From Bugula neritina (lineage: Eukaryota > Bryozoa > Gymnolaemata > Cheilostomatida > Bugulidae): 64,000 bases of DNA. Numbering within the stretch: the stretch's first letter is position 1; every line of letters begins with the position of its first letter. Below are positions 50,501-63,746 of this stretch, piece after piece. Position numbers and translations under genes: made by a program. The notes under the pieces were generated by a model that was given only the letters and a program-made list of their open reading frames with translations, ran no database searches and was not told the origin of the DNA. Where the stretch lies: the NCBI GenBank assembly GCA_964035545.1, contig OZ037773.1, positions 4,943,251 through 5,007,250 on the forward strand, written 5' to 3'.

Positions 50501-53500
50501 GCTGTTATAAACGTAGATGTGACTATATCGATGCAATTCAGGTCAGGTGATTACCTCATCTCCACTGGGCACGTGCGTAGTCTTGGGGCCGGATTTAGAT
50601 GCCAGCTTGTTGACGAGTCTGATGTTAGCAAAGGTTCCTCTGGCCATGATGTCATCATTACCACGTCTCGCTCCGTATGAATTGAAATCTTTGGGAGTCA
50701 ATCTAAAGAGTAACCAATCATTCAATAAAATAAAATACCACAACAAAACTGCAGTAAAATCGTAGAATGAAGTGAAAAAGCATTTCTATCTCCAGACATA
50801 TAATAGCCGAGTTTAAAGTTTTATTAAATCGAAATTCAAGATCTAAATAATAGATCATATAACCATTATAGAGCAAATCCAGAGAGTTGATTGATATGGA
50901 AAAACATATGCCATGGCATTTTTATTGTCAGCTCCGGACCCCCAAAAATTGCAAATTATATTATAAAAATGAGGATTCAAATCAGTATTTAATTGGTATG
51001 CTTGCAACTAATTTTATATTTAAATTTACTAGATCAAATTTTATAAAGCAATCCTACTCCAGCTCAAAACTCAGACTACTCAATACATGATCAATCCACT
51101 ACTAGAGTATTCCACTAAAAAGAATACTTCACTAACTAATAGAGAGAAAGGTGCAGATTTGTAACATAATCAATAAGTAATGTAAAGTTGTTTGAAGTAC
51201 TAGGACATTGAGTTTTAACTGTTTACACAACATATTAGCAACCAACCCTTTACTAGCAAGATATCTGGCAGCAGGACTAGTCCTAGCGATACTTCCTGCA
51301 GGTGAAATGTGGTCAGTGGTAACAGAGTCTCCTAGATTGAGGAGAGCGTATGCATTCTCTACCTGCCTGAATCCTGGGGCATCTTTAGTCTAGGAGATAA
51401 AATACAGTCCTGTCACATACTTCTTCAAACAACTGAGGAAGCAAAAGAATTATTAACAGAAACTCAAACGACCCAACAGAATTATTCGCTAAGACTCTGT
51501 GGAATTTTATTGGTCAGATTTGAACCCCAAAATCACACAATTTATTTTATAATGCACATAATTCTATATTACATCATGTGATAGAAACATGCCAGTTTTT
51601 AATAAACAATAAACATGTTGAAAGAATTTTCAAAAAATATGAACTATGTTGAGTTTTCTGGAAGCAAAGGCACTTTGAAAACAATTGGCTGAAGCTTGAG
51701 ACACTATTCGTTCAGTAGGATGTGAAGAAAAGGATTTGCTCCTCACTAAAAACAGAGCCACACAACAACCTGCCAAACACATTACATCACCTTTCACTAA
51801 CAGCTTACATGACTATTTCACAGCTGATAATGTCAAATAAAATTATCAGCTAAATAGATCATGTGACCCAGCTTTATCAGCCTTGTCTACCATGTGAATG
51901 GTGCTAAGTACTAAACAGATAGCACCCACTAACTACAGCAAGAATACATGAATTGTCAAAGTTATTTGTTAAATTTCTCACACAATTATTCAATGCATTT
52001 CTATTTTAGCACCGAAACAATGCAAGGCATTACTGTAGGGTCTAAATTTGTGTTGCTTTTCAGACTTTAAGACTAAATTTTAATTATAAATCATTACACA
52101 CAATGAAAGTTACTATATTATATTAATAACTTGTTAAAAATTGTGTTGTTATTCAGAAATTAAGACTAAGTTGAAAATTACACATCATTCTGTCTGGAGA
52201 AAGTGACTATATATTCACAACTTCTGCGTTCTATGAACATATTGCAATGTCCTCAAGTAAACTAGTACTACCCACTAGTGTGTTTGATACAGAGACAAGA
52301 ACCAAGGCTATTACCATGTTGTCAAAGAAAGGCGGGCTCTTGATGTAAGTTGAGGAGACGTCCCATGGATACAGCTGACTAGACGGCACGGCTAGGCTGT
52401 TCCACTTCTCATTCCCAGCCTAAAGGTAATATAACAAGAATTATTATAATATAATATAATAATATATATCAATAATTAACTACCACAGTATTGTATTAAA
52501 TATTTAGCTGGAGAGCTCAAAGTAATATTGAAAACGTCTGTTATTAAGAAAAGATATCAAAAGGGCAAACTTTATTTTCAAGAGTTGTCTTCTACTGCCA
52601 CTTAATTCAGAACATGCACCAGTATCATTACTTATTATAATCCTTGCTTTATGCAAGTTTGTCAAATAACCAGCAAGACTCAATTGCTGAAGTCCCAGAC
52701 CATTTCAATTTATAAATAAAACTGACGAGTTATAAGGTTTGCTGTATCTGACAAGGAAACTATTGATATGAATGCGTTATTATAGAGGAACAAACTATGT
52801 AATCAATACACATATTATATAAGAATTTAAATTAGCCTCTTCAAGTCTTTTTGTACAGAGTTCTCCTAGGTAAAGAAGATAACTCTTAAAAGTTTAATAA
52901 TTGAATCACAACTTTTTAATGAAAAATGGCTAGCTGGGAGAACTGCTAGCTGGAAGAAGAGCTAGCTGGGAGAAATACTAGCTGAGACAAGAGCAAGCTG
53001 TGACAAGAGCTAGATGAGATATTCCTGTGACAATGTAGACTCACCGTGATAGAGCCGTATACTTTGTTATAAAGAGCTGGCACTATGACTCTCTTCTCTA
53101 CGTCCTGAATCTGCTCTCTCGTAGGCCAGATATCTCTCAGGAAGACTGGCTTACCATCTGGACCCTCACCTAATACCATTGAAAGACAATCGTGGAAAAT
53201 TGGTTACAGTTACACAAGCCTATTTTATATTGTCCGTATTACTATTTTGTATATAGTATTACTGTATATATAATACAATTATGGTAAAATGTGCTTTAGT
53301 ACTACTATACTACACATAGTAATAATATATACATATTATTACTATGTATACCATAGTTCAACTATTTATAAATTTACTATCTATAATAGTATAACTATTT
53401 AGTATGAACTATGTATATATAGCTATACAATATACATAGTAATACTGTATACACAATGGTATAGTTACACGACAATATACTTTATATATAGTAATACTAC

Positions 53501-56500
53501 ATCATACATAATAATATAGGATAGTATTGTTACACTAGACTACAATATATGCTGCATACACAATATAATATCATAGTATAGTATGGTTACACCACACTAC
53601 AATATATAGTAACACTATATACAGTATACTGTAGTACCTAGAGGAGTTTTCTCAAAGTCTATAGAGACAGTTCCAGCAAGAGCATAGGCTACGACTAGGA
53701 GAGGAGAGGCTAGGTAATTAGCTCTAGTCAAGGGGTGAATACGTCCCTCAAAGTTTCTATTACCAGACAATACTCCACAGGTTACCAAATCACCTGAACA
53801 CAACAGAGAATATCATGGGCACATCTTTACAAATATAATTGTTGACTGCAACCAGCTGATCATCTAATTCTTAGCTATGTGGTGCAGATAATGAGATGAC
53901 TACTATCCAATAGTTTTTTCCCTAAACAAAATGAAGCAACAAATCAAAGCATATATAGAAAAGTATTTTCAAAACAACTGATTAATGAGCATTAAGTGAT
54001 AAAACATGATATTTTCAGTATAATACAACTGATACATCACACTGGGGAAAGGGGTTGCTAGAAAGACAAACCTTTCTCAATAGCCTCGCTGACAGGATCG
54101 GGCAGAGGGCCGGAGTTGCCTATGCACGTCATACAGCCGTACCCAACAATGTCAAACCTACAACAGACGGTTATCAGACTATATAGCTACAAAACACTGT
54201 GTGCGGCGCTACTTAATCTCACACACATGTACATGAATTGAAAGGCTTGGGAGCAGTTTCAAAGATTTAGTTAAAAAGACGGTTTCTAAACTGCATGTGG
54301 GTTTGTGAGCTATAAAACTGTTTATCATCAACAAGCTTGTCCCTGCTTATGTTTAACACAAACAATTCGCTACGATCTTTCTAACCAACATTTTAGTATA
54401 TCCACATGAGTGAGGAACCTATTTTAGACAAACAGACAGAGCTAGAAACTAAACCTAGATAAACACGACATCACATTTAATTTGCAAAATAAATATGCCT
54501 CTAATTAATAATTCACGGATATGATATGTTTAGTTTATAATTTAGACTATTGGTGAACTTAAAATATTTTATCAAATTGAATGAGTGAAGTTCTGGAAAA
54601 TACAGACGTAACATTTTGTCCAATAGGAACAGAGATCATCCAATAGGTTCATCACTTGTAATTTGAGAAAACAAAATCGAAACTAGCTCGATTTAGCTAC
54701 ACAAATTTCACCAGTATTTTTGCCAACTGTCACAAAACGAAAAAGAAGCTCCACAATTAAACTTCAACTTTAAACTCAAGAAAAATATTATTAAAAACTA
54801 ACGGTGCACAAACTACTAGAATATTGTGAATAAAGTACCCGAGTTTCTCCATGAAGGGAGTGACTCCACTTTCATTGAGGTAGTAAGTTACCACCCCGCT
54901 TCCGGGACTCAACGAGGTCTTGATATAAGGCTTCACCCCTAAACCCTTCTCTACAGCATTCTTAGCCATCAAACCTACAACCAACATATGAATACTGTAC
55001 GAGTTATTTGATATATATATAAACACCACCCAACCCTGACCAACTATTATGAGGGAAGGCTAAACAGAAGGCCTTTCTTGGCATTTACAATCTAACAAGG
55101 TCATTTAGCTGAGCTTGCAACAGACAAGTTACTGCAGATGTGACAGACTATTGTATCATAGCATTCTCATCTATACTTACACACTTCTACAGGAACCTAA
55201 AACCAGTGCTTTTATTAACAGAAAAGCTAGAATAGTACAACTCCATTACCAGTTGTCACAGAAGTTATGTTAAACATTAGAAATACACACACTCGAGAAT
55301 CTATAGATACTTGATGTAAAGGGCAGACAACTACACAAGAACACACTACATTTACATCAAGATATCTACACAAACTCTGTACAATAATCCCATAGACCGA
55401 CCTGCGCCCAACATAACCGACGGGTTGCTGGTGTTGGTGCAACTAGTAATGGCAGCTATGACAACGTCTCCGTGTGCCAGAGTATACTCCTGTCCCTCGT
55501 ACACAAATGGCACTCTTGTAGACTGCTTTTCTGATGGTATAGCAAACCCCTGTAAAAACAAAAGAGTGTAGTAAACCCCTATGATAACGAGGAGTGGAGT
55601 GAACCCCCTATGATAACAAGGAGTGTAGTGAACCCCCTATGACAACAAGGGGTGTATGAATCCCCTCCAAATCTCTTACAACAAAAAATGTAGCCAGCTC
55701 AGTAGAGATGAAAATAGCACATACCTGCAATAAAAAGGCCTTAAGGAGTCGTGAAAAACTAATCAAATGGTAGAAAATATTTAGATCAGATGTGTACAAA
55801 CAATAGCATAGCTATGTTGTTAACTTGCTTGGTAGGAACTAGATTTGTTACTCAAACATTGTGAGGGTCACTAGGAAAGCCCCAACACCACCGTAGCCTG
55901 AGGCCCATACGCTGTGGAGCTTACTGGAGACATTGCCTTACCTTGAAGCCGATCTTATTGTTGAGGCAGCTGTTAAAGTCTGACATCATTTCCGACACTG
56001 GCACCTTGTCGTGGGGCCGTTTGGGTCCAGAGCAGCATGGGACAACAGAAGACAGGTCCAACTCTACTACCTGCAACAGTACCTTCCTATTGTATGTATT
56101 CTATACTGTACAGTACCTACAGTAGCTCTTACTAGGACTATTCTATGAGTGATGTGTATTCAATCAGAAAATAGATAGCAATACCTCACAGATTGCTGAA
56201 ACGTTTCAGCTTCGATTCTACTTCATAGTTGTATCATAATAAAATTTTACAGTAGGGAGCTTTAATAATATGTTCAGTAAGATGTTCTCATATTTCTTAG
56301 GAATAGTTTAAGAGGCTAAAATCTTGAAAAAACATTATCTAAGAATGCTATCCCCTAAACTAAATACAAGTAAAACTCAACAGTTTCATCTCTTTTTTAT
56401 GTAGAAATTATATGTTTCAAACATTGATGTTATTTCATATTAAGAGAATAATTTTCCACTGAGGAATAAAACATCCAGCTAATTGTAATATCTACAGAGA

Positions 56501-59500
56501 GCCCACCTTGCTGAACACCGGGTCCTCTCCACTATTGGTGTAGTCTCTAAACATACGGTTAGCTTTCAGATACGCCTCAATATACGCCACTTTCTCCGCG
56601 TCTCTACCTGCAGCGTATATACACAGACTACGCTGTGACATCATACCAGGTCTAATAGTCAGCTTACCACAGAAGAGTACAGAAAGTGAGGCAGAGAGAA
56701 AGTTGCACAATTACAGCATGTAGCAGAGTGGACAGGACTTCATGTATCTTAGAGTTACGGGCAGGCGACCAGCCAGCCCCCAATTGAACTTAGAGAAATC
56801 AGATTCAATGCAACTGTGCAACAAGTCAATAGCAAAGTTTGGAAATTTTTTCACCATAGCATGTATATAGCTGCTACTTATAGTATTGAAAAAATTGACA
56901 GACCTGTCTGGTTGAGGTAGGAGATGGTGGCAGTGTCAGGAGGGAAGTATCCTACGGTAGCCCCGTACTCTGGACACATGTTGGAGATGGTGGCTCTATC
57001 AGCCAATGAGAGAGCGGCTACACCGGGGCCAAAGAACTCCACAAACTTTCCCACAACTCCGATCTGTCGCAAGTGCTACATCAACAAACATATTCAGTAT
57101 AGACCTTCAGTTAAACCTACTGTTTCAAACTCACATGTTTTCGGTAGAAATTCAAATCAACTTACCTACACAATAACTAAACAATGATTACAAACACTTC
57201 TATACATAAGCTTATATAAGCATTTTAGACTTTGGTTACAATGCAAGTTTTCCAACAAAAAATGCATTTTGGCTACACGAGAGCACAACTTCAAAAATAA
57301 TAAACAATTAAATGTTTAGAACAATATTTAGTCAAATATAAAGTTCAATCAATTTAAAAGAATAAAGCTCATTGATTTGAATTTAGCTGTAAATCCAAAA
57401 AAATTAGCCCGATTACCACAGAGTAGAACGTAGACTGGGTACCAGAGAACTAACCTTGGTGATGGTGAGCACGACATCTGTGGAGGTCGACATGGGGTCA
57501 AGGTTACCGTGTATCCTGTAACCTATGACCTCTGGCAGCACCATGGAAATAGCCTGTCCCAACATGACAGCCTCCGCCTCAATACCTGTTAGCAAAACAT
57601 AACATCAGTTAGGGAAGGTGAAAACTTGTCCTTGTGAGAAACCCCTGATGGAAAGGGTCTTTTTTAAATTGGGCTAAGGACTTATTCATATGTGACAAAG
57701 GAGCAATTAATTATAAATGGATACTCTTCTTAACATCACCAATGACCTTTGTCAGGGTTGGAACCCATGACTTTGTGTTTACTAGGCAAACACTCTAACC
57801 CCTAGACCAGGAGTGCTGAACTTGATGGGCATAAAGTGATATTAAAAAAAACATCAGTAAAAAGTCAAGATTTGTTCACAAATTCGATATAAAGTTTCTA
57901 CACAATGTAAATATAAAGAATATAGAACAAATGAATACCATAGAACAAAGATAATATAAAAAACATGAAAATATGCAACACATTAGACTAAGACTCATTC
58001 TTACACTTTGTGAGACTCCAACCCTTGGAATGTATGCCAGTCACAAGCTATAATTAACTTCATAAAGTTACATTGTAAACATCAATTTCACAAACATATA
58101 ACATGTTTAACTTATCTTATTAGCTGGACTGTTGGAGTGACACCCAGCAAATTAAAACCGGTTTCGATTTACTAAATATACAAATTACATAGACATACAC
58201 AGTGGTATAGTATAGTATAGTATAGACATACACAGTGGTATAGAAGGATCTGTTTATACAAAACATATTATTAAGGTGTGTATAACACTCGAGTACAAAA
58301 CCTTATAGTGGCTTTCTAGAAGATTCCAACATGATGGGAATTCTCATCAACAACTAAAAACCTCTCATATCTATTCTAGAAGGTTCCAAACACATGACTC
58401 ACCGCCAACGCCCCAACCAACGACACCGAGGCCATTTATCATAGTAGTGTGGGAGTCAGTGCCCACTAAGCTGTCTGGATACAGCCAATCATCTTCACAG
58501 AACACCAGGCGAGCCAGGTACTCCAAATTCACCTGCAAAGTTTCAACACCATTGCTATGATAGCGGCTATCAGCACATTTGTAGGTTACAGGGTTCTGCC
58601 AGGTATTGTTTCTCACCATATTCAAAACTTATTGCCATGATGTTTCAACTTGTTTTTCATTATTTTGCTCAAAAATTAACTAATATTTTAGGAAGTGAAG
58701 ATTATTCTCATTAAATGAGATCCACAATATCTTTCTCGACTGTAAAAAGGTATATATACTGTACACTGTAACATTATAAACATAGCAAAGACCATTTTAT
58801 AACAGTTTAGGAGTTACTTCCACATCATATTAATTATACAGTAGTTATGTAGAAGCAGTCCAGATAAATGCTAAAAATATACATCTTTAGCCTATGCAGC
58901 TGCATTTAATACTAAACATATTTTATGGATCATCACTTTTTTACTTAAGAAAAAAATCCGAATTATTTCAATCTACTTTCCATAAATATGTTGTCAGAAA
59001 AATTCTTTCTATGTTAAAGGAGGCCAAAGGCGTTGTACAGACACATGTGAAGCTGAAGTATACTGTTTTCAGCCCATTATAGAGTAGAATATATATTTAG
59101 ACTGTACAGAAAGCTGTGCTGAGTAGAACTAATAAGTCTTATGCCCAAAAGAGATACAAAAAGATGATGGTGGTAGGCAAACCTCTGATAGAGCACCCAG
59201 CAGGTTTGTATTGAAACACAGTGCAGTCAGGTATGCTGGTATGAAGGCAACTTATTATAACAGGTATCATAGTTACACAGGAAACGGGTTTGAGAGACCG
59301 GTATATCCGTTCATATGTGACATCAAATCAGCATACATTTCATACTAGGCCAGCAACAGCCTCGACTCTGTATTTCAGTACAGCAGTGAATGCAAAATAA
59401 TTTACTCTCACACAAGTTTATAATCACCATTCCTGTGAGAACCCCTGATAGAAAGGATTTTTGTTAAAGTGGGCTGAGAACTTATTCATATGAGGCACAG

Positions 59501-62500
59501 GAGCAATTATAACTAGATGCCCTTCCTAATATCACCAATGGCCTTTACTGGGGTTTGAACCCATGACTTGGTGTTTGCTAAGCTAAACACTGTAAACCCT
59601 AGACTACAGCTGCTCCCTGCAACTTACTTACTGACTTAGAGCTTACTGAAAATAATTACAACTATAGGAGAAACACAAGTGTGGCTGCAGAGTAAAGTAA
59701 AGCTGTGAAAATTTACCTGATGAACAATACCACTGCCAGGGGGAACAATTAACATATTCTTGAAAGCCTTGGCTCCCCACTTGAGAAAGTTAAACCGCTC
59801 CTTATTTCTTTCAAACTCCATGTCTTGGTTCTGCTTCAAGGCATCGGCACTACAGTACAAATTAAACAGTTGATTAGAACTAAATCTACCATAGAAACCA
59901 GAGAAACTTGTGCGTTTAGCAGCAGACGTTCTGTAAGCAGCTGCACATTTGCTTTTACAAATGTGTGTTAACAAAATTAATGCTGGATATCAAATATCCA
60001 AAGCAGAGAAATAGTAAAAGTGGATCTTCCATCGTTGTGTACCAACCCGACAGATCTTTCCTTGTGAAACGGGCACAGGGGATCGCAGACCTTGTTCTCA
60101 TTACCGGGCATCCGACAGCAGACTTCCCGACAGCACCCGGCAGCACCCTTACACGGTGTTCTAGGCCGCTGTCGGCTGGGTGAACCTTTCGGTGAAAGAC
60201 GAACATTGTCTAGTGTGTTTTGAGTATTTTCTAAGTTGCTTGCAGTCAGTCTGAGTAAACTAGAGTCTGAGTGAGACTGAGTGATGAGATCTTTACATGA
60301 CTGTCTCTCACATTCCCCCGAGTCACTTCTCTCACAAAGCGGGGAGGGGTACTTGCTGTTACTTTTATATTGAGGCCGTAGCCTTATAGGACTTTGTGTA
60401 GGGTCGATATTTGATAGGCGAGGTCTATTTGGAGATTGTCTCCCCGGTGCTGAGTAGTTTTTAGCTCTGTGTTGTGGACTGTTGCTAGACTGACCACTTC
60501 CATGGTTTCGCGTTGAGTTGAGCAAACTACAACGAGAAACCATACAAAGTGGTCAGTTAGTGCACAGCTCACACACAGCTCTGTCAAGTTTCTCTTCAAA
60601 AAGTGCCAGCTTTGTGGAAATTCAAGAACTTTTATTGTAAAAAACTAGCTACTGAATTGAAATTATGAAACAATAACAAGAATGCACCTGGTGAATTCAG
60701 CTAACTCAAAACACTTCCCTTAATAGAGACTTTGCATTGGTTATGCAGAGAACCTGTCAATGTTACATCCTTAAAGAATCAATTTTGAAAACAATTACAG
60801 CAATAAACTATATTTAAAACTATGTTGCTGAAAATCACACATTACGGCACAGATGAGAGAGAAGGTATTTGTGCCAACTACATGAATCATTTTAGATGAA
60901 AACTGTAAACTAGGAAAATCCTGTTCCTAGCATATACTTAAATAGTATTAGATCTCGTGGTGAATATCCATCTCCAGAGGGTAAAGTGCACCTCCCCTCT
61001 CGTAAGAGATTCAAATTAGCACACAACTATTATTCATGAATGCATGCGCTTTGCTACTATTTGATTCTATTGAGAGGTTGCATTCAGTTGTTAAACCTAT
61101 ATTATTTAGACATTGGACGAAGCCACGTGAATAATCTGTGCAAAATATGCGTACGTGACCTGTTAAGAGTGATAAACTACGTTGTCTCAGCTGATATGCC
61201 AGGCATGGACAGTCCACTTATCCACAGATAAACGCATCACACACAACCTGTAAGCCCCTGTAAGCCGGTAACCCCAGGCCCAAAGCTACTCCAGGTGATT
61301 CTGGGCCCATGATATGCAGTATTAGCACTGGAGTGTATACTAACAACAGGGTATCTAAATCATACTTGCGAGCAGTGAGAAATTGAGAAGTTATGTTCTC
61401 AAAATAAATTCAACCCATGCCCAAAACCAAAATCTATTACAAAAATTAAAGACCTTAAGCTATTAAAAATTTTTCCACTACTACTTCTAAGTGTCACCTG
61501 GGTGACATCAGCTATCATGTAGGCAATGGGTTGTTAGCATTGTTTAACTGCTACCCTAGTACTACTTTTATAATTAAAATAATATGTATAACAGTGGAGA
61601 CTCAAAAAGTTTGAAACTTACGGGATTGCAATACTAACTTCCCCAGTTACATGTAATTGCATCATTAGACTGGAAAATATAAAGTTACCAGTGGCCTTTA
61701 AACAAGCAACAAAAGCCGACACATTTAATATAAGCAGAAGATGAACAAATTGTCTTACTACACTCATACAATATAACTTAAATTATTTGCGATAAAAAAG
61801 AAGGAAAAGGTGTTTTACTATACTGACACTTACTGGTGGAGTGTTAAGAGGTGGTGGATTGTGGGAGTGAGAGGGGGACTATATTTTACTATACTAGCAC
61901 TTTTGACAAAATAATTTTTCAAATTGTTTAGTTGAAGTACATATACTAAAACATCTAACCCCTAGGAAATTTGTAAAAAAACATTTGTGTAAATTTGCCA
62001 ACAGGTATACTAGAGTATAGCCCTAACTTCTTACCTGCGGGCTACATCCACTTGCACTGAGTGATCTATAACCAGGTCAGCTGGACAAACAGGATTAATC
62101 TTTTCAGGGTCACCCCCCAATCTTTTAACAGCGTCCCTCATTGCTGCGAAGTCCACAACTGCTGGAACTCCACTAAAAGAGAAATATGCATCAAATATAT
62201 ATCAGTATCTAGAACGAGGCTTTAAATATTTTAAAATTTTCATTTCGATAAAAAATCGCTGGCTTTGGATAGAAAACTACCTTTCATGTTCCGTTGCACT
62301 AAAAGCATGTTGTGAGTATAAAGTAAAAATAAAAGGAAAAAAACAGTTACTACAGTAATTGTTTCAGCCTGATGCATAACATAATATTTTACAACTACGG
62401 ATGGAAAAACCACATAAATAGTCAAAAAGGTGATGATGAATTATTTTCAATTCAAGGATTTGAAATAACATAAATCACCACCGATTTGACTTCATTTTAC

Positions 62501-63746
62501 CAACTAACCTAATATAACAATACAAAAAACTTAAGCACGCAAGAGCTGGGCCTAAGTATTTTTACTTTAGGTACTTAGAAAAATTGAGCAAATTTGTTAA
62601 CATAATGACTTGACTCGCTCAGCTATTTGATTCAACTTGGATATTTTAACTGGATTGCTACGAATTTAGGCAAGTAAAATTCTGAAACAGAAAAATTACT
62701 ACAAAATTTGTATTATAGACATACGCAAATATAACTAAAAATTAAAAATATTGACTGGCATCACAGGAGTATAGGTTAATTTAAATAAACTTAAATGAAT
62801 TTAAGTAGTTACTTGAATTGACTTGGATATGACTTAAATTTTTCTCCACCTGAACCATGACTTGACAAAAAACTCAAGTTCATCCTAACTCTGAGCTCTG
62901 ACACTGGTAGGCAAATTAATAATGTTAAAAGTCAAGTGTGAGGTGAGTGTAGCTAGTACAGCTAGCTAGCATAAAAGTGTAGCTAAAACAGGAGTGTAGC
63001 CAGTGTAGGGGTAGCTAGTACAAGAGTGTAGTTAGTAAAAGGGTTTAATTATTATTATGAGTGTAACAATTACAAGCGCAACTAATAAAAACATGTTGGC
63101 AACAGTAGTGTTCAGTGTTAGTAGCAGTAAGCCCAGTACTACTTACGTAAAGCCCAGTACTACTTACGTAAAGCCAAGTACTACTTACGTAAAGCCAAGT
63201 ACTACTTACGTAAAGTCTTGTAAAATGACCCTGCTAGGTTTGAAGGGCACCTCTGTACTGTTACTCTGATTTTTCTCCCAATCCAATATCTTCTTAACGT
63301 CATCTTCCTTTACAAGAAAGTTGTCACAGTTTCTCACAGCTGACTCTAGCAGCACTCGTACAGAATATGGTAGCTTATCTGAGAAAATGAAATAGAAAAA
63401 TAAAATAAGAACTCATAAATAAAATAAAATAAGAAAAAAAATAGTACTCAATTCAAGTTCACAAAGTACTAGTAATATTAATTTCAGAGTCTGAAAAAAT
63501 AAAATGAAATTTTTGACAAAAAATTGGCAACTTTGTCGTAACAATCGCTTAGAAATAACACGCTGCAGGCAAAAAAGAGAAATATTTTTCACATGACAGA
63601 CCCTACAGTAGCGACATTACACATTCACATCACTATAGAACACTCACCATATCTATCATCAGAGAGTTTAGTTAGGTTAAAGAATTTATATTCCTTGCCA
63701 TTACTGGTGAGCGAATCCTCGCACGTCTTATATGGATTATTACCAC
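47503..63746 (-). CDS. Cytosolic aconitase / iron regulatory protein 1 (5' end outside window)
   Basis: It isomerises citrate and isocitrate when it holds a [4Fe-4S] cluster and, in animals, binds iron-responsive mRNA elements without it. Twenty exons join in frame: 63648-63746, 63210-63378, 62035-62172, 59717-59849, 58403-58532, 57455-57585, 56904-57075, 56507-56607, 55942-56070, 55402-55549, 54839-54974, 54072-54157, 53638-53793, 53045-53169, 52315-52419, 51247-51389, 50555-50702, 48463-48631, 48043-48182, 47503-47613. They give about 889 residues, like IRP1; only the start Met and a few residues are missing and should lie past 64000. Motifs seen: [27 protein letters not shown] (first cluster Cys), [10 protein letters not shown] (other two Cys), [28 protein letters not shown] and ERIHRSN. 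The protein is cytosolic, with no mitochondrial signal seen. An extra IRP2-like exon is listed separately. It is IRP1-type without that exon. Confidence 0.95.
48640..50455. repeat. 1.8-kb compound minisatellite in an ACO1 intron
   Basis: From about 48640 to 49490 there are about 40 copies of a 19-bp unit (acactacggtacacagtac). After a short transition, from about 49670 to 50455 there are about 50 copies of a 14-bp type unit (tactacactacata, with cagatac/cagctac variants). A 298-codon open frame on the plus strand (48588-49484) arises because 19 is not a multiple of 3 and the unit lacks stops; it is not a gene. Confidence 0.9.
53220..53630. repeat. Degenerate AT-rich repeats in an ACO1 intron
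   Basis: Imperfect 'tatacatagtaatactgtat' type repeats fill most of the intron between exons 53638-53793 and 53045-53169. The last copies reach the donor at 53638. Confidence 0.6.
54072..54157 (-). other. ACO1 exon with two of three iron-sulfur ligands
   Basis: It encodes [16 protein letters not shown]; the two Cys correspond to human IRP1 Cys503 and Cys506 by family alignment. Together with the Cys in SCTNTS (exon 55402-55549, equivalent to Cys437), the cluster site is complete, so aconitase activity is expected. Confidence 0.93.
55563..55675. repeat. About 30-bp tandem repeat in an ACO1 intron
   Basis: Three to four copies of 'gtagtgaaccccctatgata' plus acaaggagt, just upstream (in gene sense) of exon 55402-55549. 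Confidence 0.75.
57620..57815 (-). mobile_element. tRNA-derived SINE, copy 2
   Basis: Reading the minus strand: A-box-like ctggtctaggggttagagtg, B box gggttccaaccc, body and tail as in copy 1. It lies in an ACO1 intron in the same sense as the gene. Confidence 0.75.
59435..59617 (-). mobile_element. tRNA-derived SINE, copy 3
   Basis: Reading the minus strand: gggagcagctgtagtctagg head, B box gggttcaaacccc, body with attaggaagggcatctagtt, tail with aaaaatcctttctatcaggg. It lies about 100 bp from an ACO1 exon, in the gene's sense. Confidence 0.75.
60047..60526 (-). CDS. Candidate IRP2-type regulatory cassette exon within ACO1
   Basis: This 480-nt segment (160 codons, no stop) sits between ACO1 exons 62035-62172 and 59717-59849. 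Its acceptor is cgttgtag|tttgctc and its donor gtcgg|gttggtac; the same donor type closes exon 51247-51389. Its phase at both ends matches the flanking exons, so inclusion or skipping both keep the frame. The N-terminal part (about 105 residues) is rich in Ser, Arg, Pro and Asn and looks disordered. The last part holds [16 protein letters not shown] and LCPFHKE. Vertebrate IRP2 has its 73-residue insert at exactly this point, with LPCRG, further Cys and LCPFH, the last being its haem regulatory motif. Homology is an inference from position plus motif. Alternatives are a constitutive exon, an alternative first exon (an ATG lies 17 nt upstream of the acceptor) or a chance open frame; the Cys/LCPFH match makes chance unlikely. 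Confidence 0.75.
62173..63209. other. ACO1 intron with degenerate 'gtgtagctagtacaggagt' repeats
   Basis: No further exon is seen in this intron of about 1 kb. A diverged repeat of about 25 bp occupies 62940-63040, followed by the donor-carrying 21-bp repeat. Confidence 0.5.
63131..63214. repeat. 21-bp repeat multiplying a splice donor of ACO1
   Basis: Four head-to-tail copies of gcccagtactacttacgtaa(a). Each reads ttta c|gtaagtagta on the minus strand, a strong donor. The outermost copy (63194-63214) contains the real exon end at 63210 (VILQDF then AC). Confidence 0.9.
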
